Below are positions 44,867 to 55,921 of a DNA stretch of 64,000 nt, piece after piece; the stretch's first letter is position 1, and each line of letters starts with the position of its first letter. The stretch is from positions 27,201 through 91,200 of the forward strand of contig NZ_PVNP01000016.1 of assembly GCF_002993365.1 (NCBI RefSeq), written 5' to 3'. The notes beneath the pieces were generated by a model. The model worked only from the letters and a program-made list of their open reading frames with translations, was not told the origin of the DNA and did not search any database. Source of the DNA: Marisediminitalea alba (GTDB lineage: Bacteria; Pseudomonadota; Gammaproteobacteria; Enterobacterales; Alteromonadaceae). Both the position numbers and the translations under genes were made by a program.

Positions 44867-46062
44867 TATCTCAGGTGATGATCCCAGTGCCTCATTTGCA
44901 GGGCCGGGCGATAAGGCTTGTCTGAACCCTCCAGACGTAATGGTGAAACCTGCTGCGAATTGGTCAGTGACTCAAAATCAAACCAAGACGTATTGGCCCG
45001 CAGTTGAATGGTGGCCGGTAATTCCGCCTGGATCTGCGCCACATTCAGGTTCGGTAATACCCGTTCTACCGTGAAAGCCGCTCTGGCCTGCAGGGTATCC
45101 TGATTTATGCGGTTGCGCTGGCCCCAGGTGATTAGGGCATCGGGATTGTTATTGTTGCCAATGACGCCCACATCGGCACTAACTCCCAAACGATGCAGCA
45201 TCATAAACCGTTCAAATAAGGTCGCATAATCCTCACGCTCGGTATAGTAAGCGTAAAACGCCGGTGCGGTATCAGCACTGAATTCATCGGCTGCCTCGCT
45301 TGCGGTGTAATTGCGTTGCGCGGTGGTGGCTGTTTCGCCGCCAAAGGAGACATCTGCCAGTGCGTCCAGCACTGACGAGTTCAACGGATACTGGTTGTAG
45401 AGTAAAGTAGACTGAGGTGCATTGTTCTGGAAGAAACTAAGTGGCGTTTGTGAATCGGCAATGCTGGCCCAGGACATCGGCGGGAAGAAGTCATTGGCGT
45501 GGGCCAACTCATGGTACATCAACCAGGACAGGGCCGCTTCCAGCTGATCCAGGTTACGGCTGTTGCGGCTGCTTGCAGCCAGCGAAGCCTGTGGATAGTA
45601 ATAGCTGTCGTTTTTAACGTAGCGCCAGTATATACCAAACTGTAAATCACTCCCAAAATCACTGCGGTAGTCAGGCGCTGTATTTAACGTATCCCGCTCC
45701 TCGGGCGTTCGCCAGAAGTTGCGGGCATCAAGGTAAATAGCGCCGGTACGGACCCAGTAGAAAGAGGGGCGCACGTCGTAGGAAATAACCACTGCCGTAA
45801 CACCGCGCAGCAAACTCAGCATATCTTCTGAGGTAGCGGAATTTTGCAGGAACTCAGCAAAACGATCGCCCATCCACGGGTGCGACACCAGCGTTTTATT
45901 CAAAATGGTTTCTATGGTGGGGTTACTGGTTCGCATGCCTATTAATGGCAATTCATTGAAAATGCAGCTGTTAACCAACAGATTGGTGTACACACACTCT
46001 TTTAACCCATCCGCCCAGGGCGTATCGGCCCGATAAGGAATGAGATCGGTAGTAAGATACAT
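44863..46062 (-). CDS. Metalloprotease-like domain, 3' part of a gene split by TAG
   Basis: 399 residues from the first ATG after an in-frame TAG. HELAH at 184-188 in WLMYHELAHANDFF matches the HExxH zinc-protease motif; a downstream Glu in ASEAADEFSAD near 275 could be a third ligand. There is no signal peptide and no ribosome site before this ATG. It reads in the same frame as the lipoprotein gene just upstream, and the two together form one lipoprotein of about 650 residues with a normal export signal. As it stands the domain would not be exported. No named peptidase family is recognised. Confidence 0.68.
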   Translation of the reverse strand: MYLTTDLIPYRADTPWADGLKECVYTNLLVNSCIFNELPLIGMRTSNPTIETILNKTLVSHPWMGDRFAEFLQNSATSEDMLSLLRGVTAVVISYDVRPSFYWVRTGAIYLDARNFWRTPEERDTLNTAPDYRSDFGSDLQFGIYWRYVKNDSYYYPQASLAASSRNSRNLDQLEAALSWLMYHELAHANDFFPPMSWASIADSQTPLSFFQNNAPQSTLLYNQYPLNSSVLDALADVSFGGETATTAQRNYTASEAADEFSADTAPAFYAYYTEREDYATLFERFMMLHRLGVSADVGVIGNNNNPDALITWGQRNRINQDTLQARAAFTVERVLPNLNVAQIQAELPATIQLRANTSWFDFESLTNSQQVSPLRLEGSDKPYRPALQMRHWDHHLRY

Positions 46063-46068
46063 ATCGTT

Positions 46069-46802
46069 CTACGTGAAAATACCATTACTGTCTACCGGCG
46101 CATCGTTAATCCCGACTAATACGGTATCAGTAGCGGTGGTGCCATCATCAAAAGTCAGGGTCACAGAAAATTCCATGACTTCGTCTTTAGTGACTTCCGG
46201 CGCAGCAAAAAATGCACTTTGTAGTGGTCCGCCGGTGCTGTCCTCCTGATACACAATGTCTTCGGCCTCTGGCCCGGCAAGTTGCTTCCATTGGGCATCA
46301 GTAATAATTTTGCTGGTAGGTGAGTCAACCCGCAAAGATACCCGGCCACGCTCGGTGGCCATATGGTCAAGGCGAATGTTGGCCTGGTTTTCCTCTGCTG
46401 ATGCTTCGGCATTAAGGGTGAAACTTAACGAACGCTGCTGACCATTGGTGGTAGCTGCTGTTACAGTAAATTCATAGCTGCCGCTGGCTGGAATATCAAA
46501 GCCAATGGCCTGAGTATGGGCCGCCAGTAGATCAACCGCGGGGCCGCTGGTTTGCTGCCAGTCAATGGTGTCGAGGGATTGATTGTCGTTGCTCAATACA
46601 ACAAATCCAACCGCTGCGCCGACGCTGGCATTCAACTCGCCAAACAGACGCAGGTTATCTGCAGTGAGGGCCGGTTCGACTGCCGTGAATCCGGGCGTTG
46701 GAGTACCGGGTGTTGGGGTTACGCTGTTGCCACCGCTATCGCCACCACCGCCACAACCACCGAGCAGTAACGCAGCCGATAATGCGGCCGCGGTGCGGGT
46801 GC

Positions 46803-46830
<28 letters not shown>
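46069..46830 (-). pseudogene. Lipoprotein N-terminal half of the TAG-interrupted metalloprotease-like gene
   Basis: 253 residues ending at TAG 46069-46071. Lipobox LLGGC is followed by a Gly-rich and Pro/Thr-rich linker, then two immunoglobulin-like/PKD-type beta regions (WQQTSGPAVDLLA near 95, WKQLAGPEAEDI near 190). The start ATG at 46830 has AGAGGA directly upstream; an ATG 42 codons earlier lies in the DUF2069 gene and is rejected. The frame continues after the TAG through AACGAT into the metalloprotease-like half, so a single base change (for instance TGG to TAG) probably broke one gene. The start overlaps the upstream DUF2069 gene by 28 bases. Confidence 0.65.
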
Positions 46831-48198
<1,368 letters not shown>

Positions 48199-48225
48199 AG
48201 TGTTCTACTTATTCATTGTGTTGTT

Positions 48226-48783
48226 ATGATAACGCCAGTTGTTGTACTTACGGTTATCGGGTTGAACAGATTGAAAATTGTCGCAGATTATAAACGAATT
48301 ACACAACAACGTGGATCTTTCCGTGTTGTTATTATGGTGTTGGTTGGTTTGCTGGCGCTGGCGGGTGGTATTGCCCTGAGAAGTCTGCAGCCGTTAACTC
48401 TTAACACGGTTCAGGGCCAGCCTTTCAACTGGCAGAGCCAGCAGTGGACCGTCGTCAACTTTTTTGCGGAATGGTGTCAGCCTTGTCTGCGAGAAATTCC
48501 CGAACTCAACCACGTTTACAATGACCAGCAATTCAGAGTGCTGGGTGTGAGCTTTGACGAACTCGATAATGAAGCACTAAGTGGTGTGGTGTCCCGGCAA
48601 CATATTCAGTTTCCGGTAGTTATAAGCGAGGCGGTAGCGGATTTACCGGTATCCATGCCCATTGTGTTGCCCACTACCTATATTGTCTCTCCCGCCGGTG
48701 AGGTAACCATGACCATTCGCGGCGAAGTAACTCAGGAAAAGCTGCAAAAGGCCATTAAACAGGCCCAATCAGAACTGCTTTAG
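48226..48783 (+). CDS. TlpA/ResA-like membrane-anchored thioredoxin
   Basis: About 186 residues. A hydrophobic anchor (VVIMVLVGLLALAGGIAL) is followed by a thioredoxin-like domain with active site WCQPC in NFFAEWCQPCLREIPEL, and a cis-Pro region (MPIVLPTTYIV). It should act as a periplasmic thiol-disulfide reductase or in cytochrome c maturation. The start is uncertain: ATG 48226 is chosen because earlier starts run into the divergent arsC gene, but a later TTG before the anchor is possible. Its end overlaps the converging bepA by 15 bases. Confidence 0.82.
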   Translation: MITPVVVLTVIGLNRLKIVADYKRITQQRGSFRVVIMVLVGLLALAGGIALRSLQPLTLNTVQGQPFNWQSQQWTVVNFFAEWCQPCLREIPELNHVYNDQQFRVLGVSFDELDNEALSGVVSRQHIQFPVVISEAVADLPVSMPIVLPTTYIVSPAGEVTMTIRGEVTQEKLQKAIKQAQSELL

Positions 48784-50238
48784 CTTTTCCTGTTCGTCTC
48801 TGAATTGCTGGATCCGTGCCCGGATCCGCTGTTTTTCCAGGTGATCGTCACCAGTATAGTTGTACGCATGTTGCAATTCGTCGATAGCGTTAGGATACGC
48901 ACCATACAGAGCAAGTAATTCAGCCTTGCTCTGATGCATGCCCTTGTAAGACTTTTCCGCCTTATAAGCATTACTCAACAGCTGATAAGCCAGTTGATCG
49001 TGGGGGTGAACCAGCAAATAATCACGGATAAGCTCAATGGCAGCGTCATTGTTGTCACTGGCCATGTAGGCATTGGCCAGGTTAAGCACTACCACGCTGT
49101 TACGCGGTTTATGCTCCAGCTCTTTTTGCAGCATAGTAATGGCTTCATCCGCTTTACCCATGGCCAGCGCAATGTCGGTGGCCAAATCAACGTAAAACAG
49201 ATTGCCGGGCGTTCTGGCCAGTAACTGATCGTTGATTTGTTTGGCTTTGAGGTTTTCCTCGTTAGCCAGGTAGGCAATGGCAAGACCATAAAGGCCGGCG
49301 TCGCGAATGGCAAAGGTGTCATTTTCTACAACCGCTTTAAAGTGTTCCAGTGCGTAGTCTGGTTCAAACTGATAACGGGCCAGCAAGCGGGCCTTGGCCA
49401 GATTAAACGACAAGCTGGGGCGCAGTCTCACGTCCGGATAGCGGCGCATGCGGTTGCGGGCATCGGCAATCCGTTTTTCGGTTAGAGGGTGGGTGAGTAA
49501 CCGTTCGGGTGGTCTGGAACTGGTGCGGTACTCCTCGGCCATTTTACCAAAAAAGGTCGAGGCAGCTTTCGGGTCGAAACCGGCCTGATACAAAATATCA
49601 ATACCAATGCGGTCGGCTTCCTGCTCATTAGAGCGGGTGTAATCAATGTTCAACTGACTGGCCATTGCCGAGGAGGTTTGCATGGCGGCAATACCGGCTT
49701 CCGGGTTAGCCATGGCCAGCAGGATACTGCCCAGCATGGAAGCAATCTGTAATGGTGAACTGCGCTGTTGCGATAATGCTCTGCGGGCCAGATGGCGCTG
49801 GGTAACGTGAGTTACCTCGTGGGCGAGCACGGAGGCTACCTCACTTTCTGTATCAGCCCGGGTAATAATGCCGGAATGCACGCCAACGTGGCCGCCATAA
49901 AAAGCAAATGCATTCATTACGCTGTTGTTGATAATAAAAAACTCAAAGGGGAATTTGGTGTTTTCGGCCTGTAGTACCAGTCGGTTACCCAAATCCTGAA
50001 TGTATTCGGTGAGAACCGGATCGTCAATGACCGGAGCCTGGCCACGCATTTGCCGCATAATGGCATCACCAACCAGCATTTCTTTATCCAGAGTAAGGAC
50101 TTCTGACGCTACCACGCCGATATCTGGCAGCGTGTTTTTATCGCTACCGATTGACTGGCCAACAGAGGAAACCGGCAACAAAGCCGAAGCTATGCCCATC
50201 GACACACCCAGGATACCGGATCGAAAAAATTGTCTCAT
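48769..50238 (-). CDS. bepA: Periplasmic metalloprotease/chaperone BepA (M48)
   Basis: 489 residues. BepA helps assemble or degrades the LPS transporter LptD and other outer-membrane proteins. The signal peptide lies at residues 1-28. The zinc motif HEVTH at 140-144 is followed by the third ligand region SNEQEADRIGIDIL near 205. Residues about 300-489 form TPR repeats, for example the VVLNLANAYMASDNNDAAIEL unit near 385. Position next to perM and arsC matches the E. coli order. Confidence 0.93.
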   Translation of the reverse strand: MRQFFRSGILGVSMGIASALLPVSSVGQSIGSDKNTLPDIGVVASEVLTLDKEMLVGDAIMRQMRGQAPVIDDPVLTEYIQDLGNRLVLQAENTKFPFEFFIINNSVMNAFAFYGGHVGVHSGIITRADTESEVASVLAHEVTHVTQRHLARRALSQQRSSPLQIASMLGSILLAMANPEAGIAAMQTSSAMASQLNIDYTRSNEQEADRIGIDILYQAGFDPKAASTFFGKMAEEYRTSSRPPERLLTHPLTEKRIADARNRMRRYPDVRLRPSLSFNLAKARLLARYQFEPDYALEHFKAVVENDTFAIRDAGLYGLAIAYLANEENLKAKQINDQLLARTPGNLFYVDLATDIALAMGKADEAITMLQKELEHKPRNSVVVLNLANAYMASDNNDAAIELIRDYLLVHPHDQLAYQLLSNAYKAEKSYKGMHQSKAELLALYGAYPNAIDELQHAYNYTGDDHLEKQRIRARIQQFRDEQEKLKQF

Positions 50239-50534
50239 TTTCCCTCAAATAAAGCCTGATACTGCTATATATACGACAATCTGACAGCATTCAGTTCCCT
50301 GAATTTGATAATATATTTCAGATTACACCCTTTTAATGCCATTGCTTGCAGGCCTGGCAAGGCAAAACAGCAATGGTCTGATCACACCACATGGTGGGCT
50401 CGGGTGCAAGTTCTATGCGTTACAATTCAAGTGTTTGTCGGTATAGTAACGCTCTTTATTGTTGAGTGCCGGTAGTTAGCTTTGGCGTCGGGCAGTAACC
50501 ATACTGTTGGCGAAAATGCGTGAAGGAATGATGA
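50239..50534. other. Intergenic region between divergent bepA and perM
   Basis: No gene is seen. It holds an inverted repeat CCATTGCT/AGCAATGG (50339-50346 with 50369-50376) of unknown role and must contain the two divergent promoters. Confidence 0.5.
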
Positions 50535-51611
50535 ATGTTTAGTGTTTTTGGGCGCTGGTACAAACGCAAGTTTTCCGACCCTGATGCAGCCATGCTGCTT
50601 ATCCTTATTTTAATCAGCAGTGCATTGTTGCTGCTGTGGGGCGACATGCTGATGCCGGTTATTGTGGCAGCGGTGATTGCTTATCTGCTCGACTGGCCGG
50701 TAACTCAGTTAAACCGCATGGGGCTGGGACGTTCGCCTGCGGTGGGGCTGGTGTTGTTGTGTTTTATATTGATCATGGTGTTGCTGGCCGTTGGCCTGGT
50801 CCCGGTTGTCACCAAACAAAGTGTCAGTCTGGCCCAAGAATTACCGACCATCTGGCAAAACGCCCAGTCCTGGTTACTGACGCTACCGGATAAATACCCG
50901 GAGTACGTACAGTTTTCGCATATCTACGAAATGATGGAAGGGGCTAATCAGCGCCTGGTGGATTTTGGCGAGCAGGCGTTATCGGCGTCTATAGGCTCAA
51001 TTACCAGTGTGGCAGCCTTATTGATTTACTTTATTCTGGTGCCGCTGATGGTGTTTTTTATGCTGAAAGACAAACAGTATTTCACCGACAGCATCTCCCG
51101 TATTCTGCCCAAAGAGCGACGTTTGATTGCTCAGGTGGGTAACGAGATGAATGTGCAGATTGCTAACTACATTCGCGGTAAAGTGATTGAGATTATCATT
51201 GTGGGTGCGGTGTCGTGCGTGACATTTGCCATTATGGATCTGCGCTACGCCTTGTTGCTGGGTGTACTGGTAGGCCTTTCAGTGCTTATCCCCTACATTG
51301 GGGCGGCAGTGGTAACTATCCCGGTTGGTGTGGTGGCAATGTTTCAGTGGGGCATTTCGCCGGAATTCTGGTACCTGATGATTGCCTACGGCATTATTCA
51401 GGCGCTGGATGGCAACCTGCTGGTGCCAATTCTATTCTCTGAAGCGGTTAGTCTTCATCCCTTATACATCATTATCGCCGTGCTGTTCTTCGGCGGTTTG
51501 TGGGGGTTCTGGGGCGTATTTTTTGCCATTCCATTGGCAACACTGGTGAAAGCAGTGGTGACCGCCTGGTCGTCCTCGCCTGAACAGCTAACTGCCAGCG
51601 AAGACGCTTAA
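50535..51611 (+). CDS. perM: AI-2E/PerM-family permease
   Basis: 358 residues with about seven or eight hydrophobic segments. The ADLLVPVLLA-like helix GDMLMPVIVAAVIAYLLDW near 35-53, the long loop, and the C-terminal PYIGAAVVTIPVG, GNLLVPILFSEAVSLHP and FGGLWGFWGVFFAIPLA blocks match the family. Some homologues export autoinducer-2, others are Na+/H+ antiporters; PerM itself has no settled substrate. GAAGGAATGATG precedes the start. Confidence 0.9.
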   Translation: MFSVFGRWYKRKFSDPDAAMLLILILISSALLLLWGDMLMPVIVAAVIAYLLDWPVTQLNRMGLGRSPAVGLVLLCFILIMVLLAVGLVPVVTKQSVSLAQELPTIWQNAQSWLLTLPDKYPEYVQFSHIYEMMEGANQRLVDFGEQALSASIGSITSVAALLIYFILVPLMVFFMLKDKQYFTDSISRILPKERRLIAQVGNEMNVQIANYIRGKVIEIIIVGAVSCVTFAIMDLRYALLLGVLVGLSVLIPYIGAAVVTIPVGVVAMFQWGISPEFWYLMIAYGIIQALDGNLLVPILFSEAVSLHPLYIIIAVLFFGGLWGFWGVFFAIPLATLVKAVVTAWSSSPEQLTASEDA

Positions 51612-51633
51612 GTCTTCTATCCTGTTTTATATC

Positions 51634-51660
51634 ACGGCCAGCGTCTGCTGGCCGTGTTTC
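51634..51660. terminator. Terminator between converging perM and hydrolase gene
   Basis: A perfect 10-bp stem CACGGCCAGC/GCTGGCCGTG with a 4-base loop, followed by TTT; it can serve both genes. Confidence 0.8.
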
Positions 51661-51662
51661 AA

Positions 51663-52541
51663 TCAAAGCGCTTGTTTAAATAATGCCAGGGTTTGTTGCC
51701 AGGCGCGCTCGGCCTGTTTTTCGTTGTACACCTTTGAGTCCGGCGGCGTCCAGCCATGCAGGGTGTCAGGGTATACTTCAATATGCGCGGTCAGTCCGGC
51801 TGCCTGATAAGCCTCTTTAAGCATGGGTTGCATTTGCGGTGACCGCTCATTGTCATTTTCTGCAATAGCGTGCAGGGCGAGCGCATCCGACTCAACAATA
51901 GTGTGGTGAGGGCTATCCGGTTCATCTGTTGCCAGTCCGCCGCCATGGAAACTGGCAATGGCGCCAATACGCCTGGGCATGGCTGCGGCAGCAAACATGG
52001 TAAACGAACCGCTCATGCAATAACCCATTAATGCGCCCTGACGTTTGGTATCCACCGCCGACTGCTGATCAAGAAAAGCAAAGAATGCTTCGGCATCGCT
52101 GACTACCGCTGACTGAGTGAGTTTTTCACGCATAGGGGAGAGGACCTGCCAGGCCTCCTGGGAAGGAAATTCAACCCCTTCAGGTAATGCCGCTCCGCTG
52201 ACATCCCGATAGAAAGGATTGACCACCAATACTGCATAACCCTGTGCAGCCAGGCGCTGACCCATCAGATCAAAGGCTGCTCTGCGACCCTTGATGTCGG
52301 GCCACATTACCACGGCCGGATGACGTCCGGTTTTCGGTGCCGTAAATAAACAGTCCGCGCTACCGTGTGGGGTCTTCACAGTTACTTGTTGCTGCATAAT
52401 GCTTTCGTCAGCCACAGCAAACTGAGGTAATACGGCACTTAACGTGCCCAGTGCCAGTAGCTGATTAAACTGCCGGCTATTTAACTTGCCGCCTTGCTCG
52501 GTAAAACGCTGAATATCCTGTTCGGTTGAATTATCACACAT
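51663..52541 (-). CDS. Dienelactone hydrolase-family protein, exported form
   Basis: 292 residues. A hydrophobic stretch (QLLALGTLSAVLPQFAVA, about 26-43) after a charged N-terminus suggests a signal peptide, possibly following a Tat-like leader. The alpha/beta hydrolase shows the nucleophile Cys in GYCMSGSF near 170, an acidic residue in AENDNERSP near 228 and His in TLHGWTPPD near 262, the Cys-Asp-His set of dienelactone hydrolases. The physiological substrate is unknown. Confidence 0.85.
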   Translation of the reverse strand: MCDNSTEQDIQRFTEQGGKLNSRQFNQLLALGTLSAVLPQFAVADESIMQQQVTVKTPHGSADCLFTAPKTGRHPAVVMWPDIKGRRAAFDLMGQRLAAQGYAVLVVNPFYRDVSGAALPEGVEFPSQEAWQVLSPMREKLTQSAVVSDAEAFFAFLDQQSAVDTKRQGALMGYCMSGSFTMFAAAAMPRRIGAIASFHGGGLATDEPDSPHHTIVESDALALHAIAENDNERSPQMQPMLKEAYQAAGLTAHIEVYPDTLHGWTPPDSKVYNEKQAERAWQQTLALFKQAL

Positions 52542-52651
52542 AGGGTTTCCTCAATAAGGGGGGCAGAGGAACAGTATACGTTGAAATGGCGGGTAAAGAT
52601 TGAACTTAAAAAAGTGTTATGGCAGGCCGGGCGACCTGCCAATAAGCGATT

Positions 52652-53122
52652 TTATTCGCCGTTATTCAGGTAATTAAGAATGACCAGGTGATGTTCCTTG
52701 GTTTTAAACTTATTAAAGACCTGCTCAACATTACCTTCCTCGTCGATTAAGAAGGTAATACGATGGATGCCGTCGTATTCTTTACCCATAAATTTTTTCG
52801 GGCCCCATACACCAAATGCATCGGCAACAGTATGGTCTTCATCGGATAACAGGGTAAAATTTAACTGTTCTTTTTCGATGAACTTAGGCAGACGTTTTAC
52901 TGCGTCGGGGCTGATACCGAGCACTACGACATTATTTTGTTGCAGTTCGTTCTGAATGTCACGCAGGCCCTGGGCCTGAACGGTACAGCCTGGGGTCATG
53001 GCTTTCGGATAAAAGTAAACCAGTACTTTTTTGCCTTTGAGTGATTCCAGAGAAACCGGGTTGCCGTCCTGATCGGGCAGACTAAAAAGCGGTGCTGCAT
53101 CACCGGCAGAAAGCGTATTCAT
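52652..53122 (-). CDS. bcp: Thiol peroxidase Bcp (peroxiredoxin), one-cysteine form
   Basis: 156 residues. Bcp reduces hydrogen and organic peroxides. The peroxidatic Cys is in KAMTPGCTVQAQ near 45. The position five residues on, the resolving Cys in E. coli Bcp (VQACGL), is Gln here, and no other Cys exists in the protein, so it must be recycled by an external thiol. The ATG at 53122 lies just past the gcvR stop with AAGGGA upstream; an earlier ATG would overlap gcvR. Confidence 0.92.
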   Translation of the reverse strand: MNTLSAGDAAPLFSLPDQDGNPVSLESLKGKKVLVYFYPKAMTPGCTVQAQGLRDIQNELQQNNVVVLGISPDAVKRLPKFIEKEQLNFTLLSDEDHTVADAFGVWGPKKFMGKEYDGIHRITFLIDEEGNVEQVFNKFKTKEHHLVILNYLNNGE

Positions 53123-53126
53123 ATTA

Positions 53127-53660
53127 TTATCCCTTATGTTTATCAATAATATTGGATGTCAGGTGTAGCACCTGACACAGCAAATTCAGGTTGTAGCGAA
53201 ACTCCGGCATGGCAACATCGTCAGGGATATTTACCACCAGCTTAAACCGCATCATCTTGTGGCCGGTTTCATCATCCACACTGGTGGTTTGACGAAAGGC
53301 GCTGATAGAGACGTGCTGGTCGGCAAAAAAGCGGGTAATGGCCTGGATCTGCCCCGGGTTATCCACACCATTAAATTCAACATCGTAAAGGTGAGTCAGA
53401 TTTTGTTTGGTGTGTTCGCGAGTACGTTTCAGAATCGACAACAGATCACGGCGCTGGCACATCTCAGGGATACTAAGCTCGACCCGGGTGATGGCGTTAT
53501 GGGTGCCTTCGATGATCATCGTTAACGAAAATTCCTGACCGTAAATAGCATGTCTGCTGTCAAGAATATTGCAATCTGATTCGCTGACCAGGGTGGCAAT
53601 ATCACTGAGAATACCCACCTGGTCAGTACCTAAGATAACCGCAATTAACTGTTGTTTCAT
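53127..53660 (-). CDS. gcvR: Glycine cleavage system transcriptional repressor
   Basis: 177 residues with two ACT domains: AVILGTDQVGILSDIATLVSE at the N-terminus and a second beginning near GVDNPGQIQAITRFFA at 98. GcvR binds glycine and blocks GcvA-activated transcription of gcvTHP; it does not bind DNA itself. It lies directly upstream of bcp and divergent from dapA, as in E. coli. Confidence 0.93.
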   Translation of the reverse strand: MKQQLIAVILGTDQVGILSDIATLVSESDCNILDSRHAIYGQEFSLTMIIEGTHNAITRVELSIPEMCQRRDLLSILKRTREHTKQNLTHLYDVEFNGVDNPGQIQAITRFFADQHVSISAFRQTTSVDDETGHKMMRFKLVVNIPDDVAMPEFRYNLNLLCQVLHLTSNIIDKHKG

Positions 53661-53898
53661 GGACCTGACTCATATTAAGGGGCGCAGATTCTAACATAGC
53701 CGTGGCCAAAGTCGAATCGGTCGCTGGTAGGATTTTGCCAGGCTGAAAACCTGCGGTAAGAGCTAAACGGTTTTAAAACACCGGCAGCAAAAATAAAAAC
53801 CGTCATTTTCTGGTAATAATATGCGATCCGGGCGTTCAAATGCTTGTTTTTAACCAGTGCGGCAATTACCATGTGCGCTCGCAAAAAGTGGAGAGAAT

Positions 53899-54783
53899 AT
53901 GTTTACCGGTAGTTACGTTGCGCTTGTCACCCCAATGTTTGATGACGGCCAAATTGATTATCCTGCGCTGCGGGAATTGGTTGAGTTTCATATCCAACAG
54001 GGCACCCATGGTATTGTGTCGGTAGGCACTACCGGCGAATCCGCCACGCTGCCTTTCGATGAACATATTGAGGTTGTCAAACAAACGGTAGAAGCCGCTG
54101 CAGGCAGAACCAAAATTATTGCCGGAAGTGGGGCAAACTCCACCTCTGAAGCGATTTTCCTGAGCGAGCAGATGGCTGGCCTGGGGATAGATGGCTTCCT
54201 GAGTGTTGTACCCTATTACAATAAGCCTCAGCAAAAGGGCATGATTGCGCATTTTGAGGCGGTTGCCGACGCCACCGACTTACCGGTACTGCTGTATAAC
54301 GTACCGGGCCGCACTGTTGCCGATATGTTACCTGAAACCGTAGCAGAACTGGCTAAACACCCCAAAATTGTTGGTCTGAAAGACGCAACCGGCGATATTG
54401 CCCGTTTAAAAGCCACCCAGGCTTTGGTAGACGATGACTTTGTGTTGCTGAGTGGCGATGACGGCACCTCATGTGAATTTTTATGCGAAGGCGGCCATGG
54501 CGTGATTTCGGTTACAGCCAATGTTGTGCCGGCAGCCATTGCACAAATGTGTGAAGCAGCCCTGGCCGGCGATAATGCCCGTTGCCGCGAGCTAAACGCC
54601 AGCATTGAAAAACTGCACTCGGCATTGTTTATCGAACCAAATCCGGTGATCCCGAAGTGGGCATTGTATAAAATGGGGATGATGAAAAGCCCATTTTTAC
54701 GTTTGCCGATGGTTTTACCGGAACTTGCGAGCCAAAAAAGCATCGAAGCGTTGTTACATGAATACGCTTTAATTTCAGAATAA
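53899..54783 (+). CDS. dapA: 4-hydroxy-tetrahydrodipicolinate synthase
   Basis: 294 residues. DapA condenses pyruvate with aspartate semialdehyde, the first committed step to lysine and diaminopimelate. The Schiff-base Lys is in GLKDATGDIARL near 161, the catalytic Tyr in LYNVPGRT near 133, and GTTGESATL near 43-51 holds the proton-relay Thr. The ATG at 53899 has GGAGAG upstream and gives the family start MFTGSYVALVTPM; an earlier ATG is rejected. dapA-bamC-purC are consecutive, as in E. coli. Confidence 0.96.
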   Translation: MFTGSYVALVTPMFDDGQIDYPALRELVEFHIQQGTHGIVSVGTTGESATLPFDEHIEVVKQTVEAAAGRTKIIAGSGANSTSEAIFLSEQMAGLGIDGFLSVVPYYNKPQQKGMIAHFEAVADATDLPVLLYNVPGRTVADMLPETVAELAKHPKIVGLKDATGDIARLKATQALVDDDFVLLSGDDGTSCEFLCEGGHGVISVTANVVPAAIAQMCEAALAGDNARCRELNASIEKLHSALFIEPNPVIPKWALYKMGMMKSPFLRLPMVLPELASQKSIEALLHEYALISE

Positions 54784-54792
54784 GAGATAACT

Positions 54793-55908
54793 ATGAATAA
54801 AAAACTGGCTTTGGTCAGCGGTATTGCCAGCCTTGTTCTTACTGCTTGTGCTTCACAACAAGAACGCGTGACGGCCTCCGGGAGTTACGAATACTTAAAA
54901 TCAAAAGAACGCACGCAGTTACAAGTGCCGACCGAACTTGATGCGCCGGAATTTACCAGCGATTACAATATACCAGCTCTACGGCAATCTGCCGATTCCA
55001 CTCTGGTAGGACGTAACCTTGAGGTTGTGCCCCCTGCGCTGGTTATCCCGTTAGTACAGGGTTCTCACGTGGAAGAAGGCTCTAAAGGTGCCACAGTGCT
55101 GCTGGACCAGGTGAGAGATAACGAAACACTGGATAAAACTATCTGGAACTCGTTGATTGGGTATTTGGAAGAGCAAGGCATCAGCGTAGAAAATTTCAGC
55201 CCGGAACAAGGCGAACTGATTACCGGCTGGATGAATGTTGCCCCGGCCAGCACCGAAGAAGGTAATGGCGGCTGGTTCGACTGGTCGTCTGATGAGGCCG
55301 AAGTGAATGGAAAGGGCCGTTACAAGTTTGACGTAGAGTTGAAACCTCATGGACGTACTGCACAGTTAAGTGTTGCCTTGTTTGATTATGAACGCGGCGA
55401 TAAGTCTGTAGAAGACTTAAACGCGATGGAAAAACGCCGTGACGAAGTTATGGTGTTAAACCGGGTAATCAGCCACTACGAATACCTTAATCAACTTGAA
55501 ACCAACCGCCGTATTGCTCAAATCCGCCAGGGTCTGGATATGGAAATGGGCTTTGATGACGACGGTAACCCGGCTTTCGTGTTAGATGCTAACTACGACA
55601 TTGCCTGGCCGCGTATCCAGCTGGTATTACGCAAACTGGGTTTCAACGTAAAAGATTTAGATAAGTCGAACGGATTGATTTTTGTGCAGTATACTGATGA
55701 GCAGGTGAGTTGGTGGCGTGACCTGTTTTCATCAGACGATGCACAGTTGCTGGATTATGAAGACTATCGCCTGAAGGTGACAAAACTAGGCCCTAAAACG
55801 TCTATCACCTTTATGGATAATGAAAGCACACCATTTGATGCCAAACAGGTTGCTGATCTGTTCAAACCTTTTGAACAGGTAATGACCGAAGACGGCTTAG
55901 ACATTTAA
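54793..55908 (+). CDS. bamC: Outer membrane protein assembly factor BamC
   Basis: 371 residues. Lipoprotein with lipobox LTAC, part of the BAM complex that inserts outer-membrane beta-barrels. An unstructured N-terminal region that would contact BamD (about 25-90) is followed by two helix-grip domains, with [21 protein letters not shown] near 275 opening the second. It lies nine bases after dapA. RBS GAGAT is upstream. Confidence 0.9.
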   Translation: MNKKLALVSGIASLVLTACASQQERVTASGSYEYLKSKERTQLQVPTELDAPEFTSDYNIPALRQSADSTLVGRNLEVVPPALVIPLVQGSHVEEGSKGATVLLDQVRDNETLDKTIWNSLIGYLEEQGISVENFSPEQGELITGWMNVAPASTEEGNGGWFDWSSDEAEVNGKGRYKFDVELKPHGRTAQLSVALFDYERGDKSVEDLNAMEKRRDEVMVLNRVISHYEYLNQLETNRRIAQIRQGLDMEMGFDDDGNPAFVLDANYDIAWPRIQLVLRKLGFNVKDLDKSNGLIFVQYTDEQVSWWRDLFSSDDAQLLDYEDYRLKVTKLGPKTSITFMDNESTPFDAKQVADLFKPFEQVMTEDGLDI

Positions 55909-55921
55909 TACGAGACCTATA

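Noticed and set aside
46069..46071. Programmed TAG decoding in the metalloprotease-like gene
   Set aside because: Pyrrolysine coding is unexpected here and no suppressing signal is visible; a point mutation is simpler.
50339..50376. Inverted repeat between bepA and perM as a riboswitch
   Set aside because: The stem is short with a long loop and no homologous structure is recognised; left as a note only.
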